This document shows positions 5,685 through 8,867 of a DNA stretch of 8,867 nt, piece after piece (positions within the stretch are counted from its first letter, which is position 1; each line of letters begins with the position of its first letter). The stretch is from Methanobacteriota archaeon. GTDB taxonomy: Archaea > Hydrothermarchaeota > Hydrothermarchaeia > Hydrothermarchaeales > BMS3B. The DNA is taken from assembly GCA_013152995.1 (NCBI GenBank), contig JAADFH010000044.1, positions 1 to 8,867 of the forward strand, written 5' to 3'. A program made the position numbers and the translations under genes. The notes under the pieces are model-generated. The model made no database searches and had not been told where the DNA came from. It was given only the letters and a program-made list of their open reading frames with translations.

Positions 5685-6708
5685 GCACTCCACCTGCCAG
5701 TAGAACACTTGCATCCACAACTCTTAAACTTTCTCCCGCAGCTCCGCTCAGGTGCAGGTAGCACGTGGGGCAGAAGGTCAGGAGCACCTCAGCCCTCGCC
5801 TTGGCTGCTGCTAACCTCCTCCTGGCAAGCTCGGCGCTGAGCTCAGGAAAGCTCACCGGCAGCCCCCCGCCGGCGCCGCAGCAGCGTGTGGCTCTGCCAG
5901 AGTGCTCCAGCTCCACCAGCTCCACGCCAGCCGTGCTGAGCAGCTCCCTGGGCTCCTCAACCACACCGCAGCCTCTTGCGAGATGGCAGGGGTCATGGTA
6001 GGCTGCCCTGAGGCTGTTCCTCAGGGGCTCAGCGCCGCCAAACTCAAGCAGCGCCTGCGAGATGTGCACCGCATGCACGCGGTAGCGCTCCCTCAGCACC
6101 TTAGTGCAGGTGGGGCAGTGGCAGACAACCACCTCAATCCCCTCAAGCTTGCTAAGATTCCTCTCCACAAACCCCCCTGCATCCCCTCCGAAGGTCATGA
6201 GCGGAGCACCGCAGCAGAAGCGCAGCACACTCAGGCGCCGCACCGAGCGCTTCAGCAGGCTTATGCAGGAGCGCTCAATCTCCTTAGCCCTGAAGTGGGA
6301 GGTGCAGCCCGGGAAGAAGGCAACCTCTCCAGCCAGCACCGAAGCCTCAAACTCCGCAGCAAAGGGGTTGCCGGTGCTGAGCGTAGCCTCCACCATCCAC
6401 TCATGCACGGGCAGCTCAAGCTCCTGCAGGAAGCTGCGCCTCGCCTGCTCCAGAAACTCCTCCATCCTGACCCCAGCGGGGCACATAGCGGAGCACGCGC
6501 CGCAGGTGGTGCACTCAAAGGCACGCATCATAGCCCTGCTGCTCCTGCCTATCTCCCCCCTCAGCATCGCAAGAACGCTCTGCAGCTTTCCCCTTGCTGT
6601 GCTTCCGTCGCTGAGCGTCAGCCTGAACAGCGGACACTCCGCCCTGCAGAAGCCGCAGCGCATGCAACGCTTAGCCAGCCTCAGGAGCTCACGCTCACCC
6701 ACACTCAC
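5671..6708 (-). CDS. CCG-domain bis-[4Fe-4S] protein, HdrD/GlpC/GlcF-like
   Basis: A 345-residue cytoplasmic electron-transfer protein. Two ferredoxin-type motifs CxxCxxCxxxCP lie at C15/C18/C21/C25 and C66/C69/C72/C76. They are followed by two cysteine-rich CCG domains: C135, CCG 165-167, C198/C201; and C241, CCG 276-278, C313/C316. This order is that of HdrD-type heterodisulfide reductase subunits, GlpC, and the Fe-S subunit of glycolate or lactate oxidases (GlcF, LldE). In those enzymes it passes electrons between a flavoprotein or membrane partner and a disulfide or quinone-like acceptor. No flavin dehydrogenase or HdrE-like cytochrome lies beside it here, so substrate and partner are unknown. 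It starts at GTG 6708, with AAGAGGTG (6720-6713) 4 nt upstream. The GTG overlaps the tpiA stop (GTGA), and the gene end overlaps rbcL, so it belongs to the RuBisCO operon. Confidence 0.85.
   Translation of the reverse strand: MSVGERELLRLAKRCMRCGFCRAECPLFRLTLSDGSTARGKLQSVLAMLRGEIGRSSRAMMRAFECTTCGACSAMCPAGVRMEEFLEQARRSFLQELELPVHEWMVEATLSTGNPFAAEFEASVLAGEVAFFPGCTSHFRAKEIERSCISLLKRSVRRLSVLRFCCGAPLMTFGGDAGGFVERNLSKLEGIEVVVCHCPTCTKVLRERYRVHAVHISQALLEFGGAEPLRNSLRAAYHDPCHLARGCGVVEEPRELLSTAGVELVELEHSGRATRCCGAGGGLPVSFPELSAELARRRLAAAKARAEVLLTFCPTCYLHLSGAAGESLRVVDASVLLAGGVHEVR
5690..5695 (-). promoter_or_regulatory. SD that fixes the rbcL start
   Basis: AGGTGG on the minus strand, 5 nt before ATG 5684 and inside the last codons of the Fe-S protein gene. 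It favours this start over the in-frame ATG at 5720, which would add 12 residues (MWMQVFYWQVEC) and deepen the overlap to 50 nt. Confidence 0.7.
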
Positions 6709-7379
6709 AGCGCACCTCTTGCCAGGCTGAGAAGCACCTCCTCCGGGTTTGCAGCTTTAACAACGCCGCTTGCGAGCAGCACACCCTCAGCCCCGAGCTC
6801 AAGCGCAGCCCGCACATCCTCACCTGTGCTTATGCCAGCGCCGCACAGCACCCTGGTGGAGGGGCTGAGCTCCTTCACAGCCTCCACACTCTTCTGCACC
6901 ACCTCGGGCTCCGCCTTGGAGACAGGTATGCCCGTGCCTATGAGCTCCGGAGGCTCAACCGCTATAAACTCTGGCTCAAAGGCGGCGCACGCTCTGCTGG
7001 TGGCGATGTTGTTGGTGCACACCACCGTGCACAGCCCCAGCTCCTTTGCACGCCTCACCACCTCCTCAATATCAGCCAGCCTCATGCGGTGCTCGCTGTG
7101 GTTCACCAGGGTGCCCACAGCCCCTGCTTCCTTCACCGCCTCAAGCACCACATAGCCGGTGTGCGCACCCGGAGCAAAAGCCTCCGCATGCTGGGCAAGC
7201 ACGGGTATGCTCACCTCCCTGCTGATGAGCGCCAGCTCCGTCTGCTGCGGGCACAGCGCAATACTCACCCCCGTGCTCTCAGCCACCCGCTCGCACGCCC
7301 TGGCGAGCTCCAGCCCCTTTGCACCCATGCTCTCCCTGTACGCCTTCACGTTCAGCATCACCACGGGAGTTTCTATCAT
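6705..7379 (-). CDS. tpiA: Triosephosphate isomerase, archaeal type
   Basis: A 224-residue TIM barrel interconverting glyceraldehyde 3-phosphate and dihydroxyacetone phosphate. Catalytic residues are all visible: N10 and K12 in MLNVKAY, the electrophile H94 in VNHSEHR, and the base E142 in AVEPPELIGTG. Phosphate-gripping loop elements IGTGIPVSKA (147-156), CGAGIS (179-184) and GVLLASGVVKA (199-209) follow. The length is that of the short archaeal tetrameric enzymes (about 220-230), against about 250 in bacteria. The ATG at 7379 follows GGTGAG at about 9 nt. The gene lies 42 nt after fbp across a palindrome, and its stop overlaps the start of the Fe-S gene. With FBP aldolase/phosphatase next door it supplies the two triose phosphates that enzyme condenses. 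Confidence 0.95.
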   Translation of the reverse strand: MIETPVVMLNVKAYRESMGAKGLELARACERVAESTGVSIALCPQQTELALISREVSIPVLAQHAEAFAPGAHTGYVVLEAVKEAGAVGTLVNHSEHRMRLADIEEVVRRAKELGLCTVVCTNNIATSRACAAFEPEFIAVEPPELIGTGIPVSKAEPEVVQKSVEAVKELSPSTRVLCGAGISTGEDVRAALELGAEGVLLASGVVKAANPEEVLLSLARGAL

Positions 7380-7406
7380 GCCCCGCTCACCTGCCTTAAA
7401 ACAGAG

Positions 7407-7428
7407 GGAGTAGCGGCGCCGCTACTCC
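7407..7428 (-). terminator. 22-nt perfect palindrome at the end of fbp, attenuator or processing hairpin
   Basis: GGAGTAGCGGC directly abuts GCCGCTACTCC, a perfect inverted repeat. In RNA it can form a 9-bp GC-rich stem closed by a GCGC loop. It contains the fbp stop codon (TAG, 7424-7422). On the coding strand it is followed by CTCTGTTTTAAGG, so a short U run sits 5 nt after the stem. This resembles an intrinsic terminator with a weak U tract, compatible with partial termination, RNA processing or 3'-end protection between fbp and tpiA. Confidence 0.5.
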
Positions 7429-8537
7429 ACCTTCTCAAACCTGTCCTTCAGCTTATCCATGATCTTCGGCAGCGTGGTGTACTCCATGTCCTCCAGGGGC
7501 AGGCGGTGCGGCTCAAAGGGACCGTGCCTGCGCATGTACTCTGCTATCTCCTGCGCCTTCTTTCTGGTGTAGTCAAAGCCGGGGTCGTCAAACAGGTCCA
7601 CAGGACCAACAAGCTTGCCGTTGCATATCTGGAAGCCAGCCGCCACCACCCTGGGCGGACCGTCAAAGCGGGTGCACCTGGCTGAGGAGAAACTCACGGG
7701 CATCACAGGACCGTTGTGCGAGCCCCTCATCCATCCGCTCACCAGGTGCGGGAAGGCAAAGGGCTCAAGCACCTCACCCAGCGCCGGCAGCCCCGACTGC
7801 GCCCTCACCAGAGCCACGGGGTCGTCCTTGCCCACGTACTCCCCCGCAATCTGGTACAGCTTCTCGGTGCTCACCACCGCCACAGGCTCGGAGCTGTCTA
7901 TGCTGTGCCCCTCCTTCGGGAACACCCTCTTTATAACATACCTGGACTTCGCGCCGATCAGCGCCAGCAGGCTGTACATCTCCTCGGGTGTGTTCATAAT
8001 CACCCTGCGGTGCTCCATTATATCCCACACCTCAAACCTGAAGCCCGAGTGCAGCGACGGGTCTATGACGAGACCTGCGGTGTTGAAGGGGTCTGCAAAC
8101 ATCCTGAATATCGGCATGTTGAACGCCCCGGGCTCTGTCTTGTCCATCATGAACGCAACCACCGGCTCGGCTTTCCTCTCCTTTATCTCCATCTCAGCCA
8201 CTCCCGGACCCATGCCCCTGACATTGCCCGAGAACGCATCGCTCAGCATGTCCTGCCCCGCTCCGTAGAGCTTGAGCTGCTTCGCCCTCTCGGTAGCTTT
8301 CTCAAACGCCTTCCAGGCTAAGCCATGCACCTCCTCGCTGTCGGTGCCACGGTAGTGGCTCATCACCAGCTCCAGATCATCGCCAGCGCTCAGCACGCGG
8401 AAGTCCTCAATAACCCCCGCCTCTCTGCCCTCGCTCAGCACCTGCTCCGCCGAGCTTATCAGCTCGGGGTGCACGGCAACATGCCCGGGGTAGCCTCCAA
8501 CATCCGCCTTTATCAGGCTTATGGTAACCTTACTCAT
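7422..8537 (-). CDS. fbp: Fructose-1,6-bisphosphate aldolase/phosphatase, bifunctional
   Basis: A 371-residue type V FBPase, the unidirectional gluconeogenic enzyme of Archaea. It condenses dihydroxyacetone phosphate with glyceraldehyde 3-phosphate and then hydrolyses the product to fructose 6-phosphate, using Mg2+. Visible signatures: KADVGGYPGHVAVHP (10-24) with a metal-binding Asp; AGDDLEL (51-57); LYGAGQDML (90-98); MDKTEPGAFN (131-140); and YVGKDDP (234-240), in which Tyr234 and Schiff-base Lys237 correspond to Y229 and K232 of the Sulfolobus enzyme and Asp238/Asp239 bind metal. GWMRGSHNGPLM-like residues at 268-279 and the FDGPPRVVAAGFQ segment (291-303) complete the core. I chose ATG 8537 rather than an in-frame GTG 6 nt upstream, since a full-length SD ends exactly there. 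It lies 6 nt beyond the pyrK stop, in one operon with tpiA and rbcL. Confidence 0.95.
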   Translation of the reverse strand: MSKVTISLIKADVGGYPGHVAVHPELISSAEQVLSEGREAGVIEDFRVLSAGDDLELVMSHYRGTDSEEVHGLAWKAFEKATERAKQLKLYGAGQDMLSDAFSGNVRGMGPGVAEMEIKERKAEPVVAFMMDKTEPGAFNMPIFRMFADPFNTAGLVIDPSLHSGFRFEVWDIMEHRRVIMNTPEEMYSLLALIGAKSRYVIKRVFPKEGHSIDSSEPVAVVSTEKLYQIAGEYVGKDDPVALVRAQSGLPALGEVLEPFAFPHLVSGWMRGSHNGPVMPVSFSSARCTRFDGPPRVVAAGFQICNGKLVGPVDLFDDPGFDYTRKKAQEIAEYMRRHGPFEPHRLPLEDMEYTTLPKIMDKLKDRFEKVE

Positions 8538-8543
8538 CCACAC

Positions 8544-8553
8544 TCACCTCCTT
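8544..8553 (-). promoter_or_regulatory. Full-length SD of fbp overlapping the pyrK stop
   Basis: AAGGAGGTGA on the minus strand is complementary over ten bases to the 16S rRNA 3' tail and lies 6 nt before ATG 8537. Its last three bases are the pyrK stop TGA. This fixes the fbp start and suggests coupling: ribosomes finishing pyrK sit on the fbp initiation site. It is the strongest SD in the window, so fbp may be highly translated. Confidence 0.75.
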
Positions 8554-8867
8554 CCAAAATATATCTTCTGTCCTGCAGCATTTCTCCAGTACCTTCCAAA
8601 CTCGTGCGACTTCCTCAGCTCCTTATCCCTGAAGGTTGGACCCTCCTTGCACACCCTCAAGCCCGTGCCATCAAGCACGCACTGCCCGCATATCCCTATG
8701 CCGCACTTGAAGTACCTGTGCAGCGACGCCTGCGTGGGTATCCTGTACTCCCTGGTTATGTCCAGCACCTTAGCCATCATGAGCTCGGGTCCGCAGGTGA
8801 AGCACTGGTCAAAGCTCTCCTCCTTCAGCAGGTCTGCAAGCACGTCAGTGGTGAAGCCCTTCCTGCC
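8544..8867 (-). CDS. pyrK: Dihydroorotate dehydrogenase electron-transfer subunit PyrK, C-terminal part
   Basis: The last 107 residues of a gene whose start lies beyond the right edge; the frame is open from base 8867 (GRKGFTTDVLADLL). PyrK passes electrons from the PyrD flavin to NAD through FAD and a [2Fe-2S] cluster, in pyrimidine synthesis. The NAD-domain signature CFTCGPELMMAKV (22-34) is followed by the cluster-binding loop C55, C60, C63 and C73 in KCGIGICGQC...RVCKEGPTF, closing with the usual basic tail. The GTG at 8843 is an internal codon, not a start, because the visible upstream residues match the family. PyrD is not in the visible part; in many archaea it is adjacent, so it may lie off the edge or elsewhere. 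Related sulfhydrogenase gamma-type flavoproteins are the main alternative, but the C-terminal KEGPTF pattern fits PyrK. Confidence 0.85.
   Translation of the reverse strand, partial: GRKGFTTDVLADLLKEESFDQCFTCGPELMMAKVLDITREYRIPTQASLHRYFKCGIGICGQCVLDGTGLRVCKEGPTFRDKELRKSHEFGRYWRNAAGQKIYFGRR

Noticed and set aside
5902..7155. Long plus-strand open frame (417 codons) opposite the Fe-S and tpiA genes
   Set aside because: It is antisense to two genes with complete catalytic motifs. Its translation is low-complexity (Ala, Ser, His, Gln rich) with no recognisable domain, as expected for a GC-rich shadow frame.
8538..8543. Alternative fbp start at GTG 8543
   Set aside because: It would abut the SD with no spacing, while ATG 8537 has 6 nt and gives the family-typical MSKVTISLIKADVG opening.
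1..8867. CRISPR array, insertion sequence or attachment site
   Set aside because: No direct repeats with regular spacers, no transposase-like frame and no terminal inverted repeats with target duplications were seen.

Overview
The window reads as a GC-rich chromosomal segment of a euryarchaeon. Support comes from the gene set: a THEP1-type NTPase, a PGF-pre-PGF surface protein, an archaeal-type triosephosphate isomerase, a bifunctional fructose-bisphosphate aldolase/phosphatase and an archaeal form III-like RuBisCO. The signals also fit: a BRE/TATA-like element before the surface protein gene and Shine-Dalgarno (SD) sequences matching the archaeal/bacterial 16S tail. Methanogen-related lineages or Archaeoglobi are plausible hosts, but the sequence does not settle which. 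No tRNA, rRNA, CRISPR array, transposase or phage gene was seen.

Layout, left to right. (1) Positions 1-655, minus strand: a THEP1 NTPase gene whose stop overlaps the GTG start of a gene that runs off the left edge, probably ribosomal protein eL33 (L35Ae). (2) Positions 656-819: a divergent promoter region with a 16-nt palindrome. (3) Positions 820-2106, plus: a secreted, membrane-anchored PGF-pre-PGF protein with a Tyr/Gly-rich patch and many N-glycosylation sequons. (4) Positions 2140-3402, plus: the large subunit of an isopropylmalate dehydratase/homoaconitase-type enzyme. (5) Positions 3399-3506, minus: a previously easy-to-miss 35-residue small ORF with its own SD and TATA-like box. (6) Positions 3573-8867, minus: a compact gene train transcribed right to left in the order pyrK (5' end off the window), FBP aldolase/phosphatase, triosephosphate isomerase, a CCG-domain [4Fe-4S] protein, RuBisCO, argB.

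The train is the most informative part. Several genes overlap or touch (GTGA overlap tpiA/Fe-S gene, 14-nt overlap Fe-S gene/rbcL, 11-nt overlap rbcL/argB; the pyrK stop lies inside the SD of fbp), so they are probably co-transcribed and translationally coupled. RuBisCO makes 3-phosphoglycerate, while TIM and FBP aldolase/phosphatase carry triose phosphates up to fructose 6-phosphate, so the operon links RuBisCO output with gluconeogenesis. PyrK and ArgB tie it to pyrimidine and arginine synthesis. A perfect 22-nt palindrome sits at the end of fbp, followed by a T stretch, and could be an attenuator or processing site within the operon.

Points that deserve attention: argB is split by what looks like one missing base; the RuBisCO keeps the carbamylation and metal site but has Cys where active enzymes usually have the second Lys of the KPK motif; and the heterodisulfide-reductase-like Fe-S protein has no obvious catalytic partner in the window.
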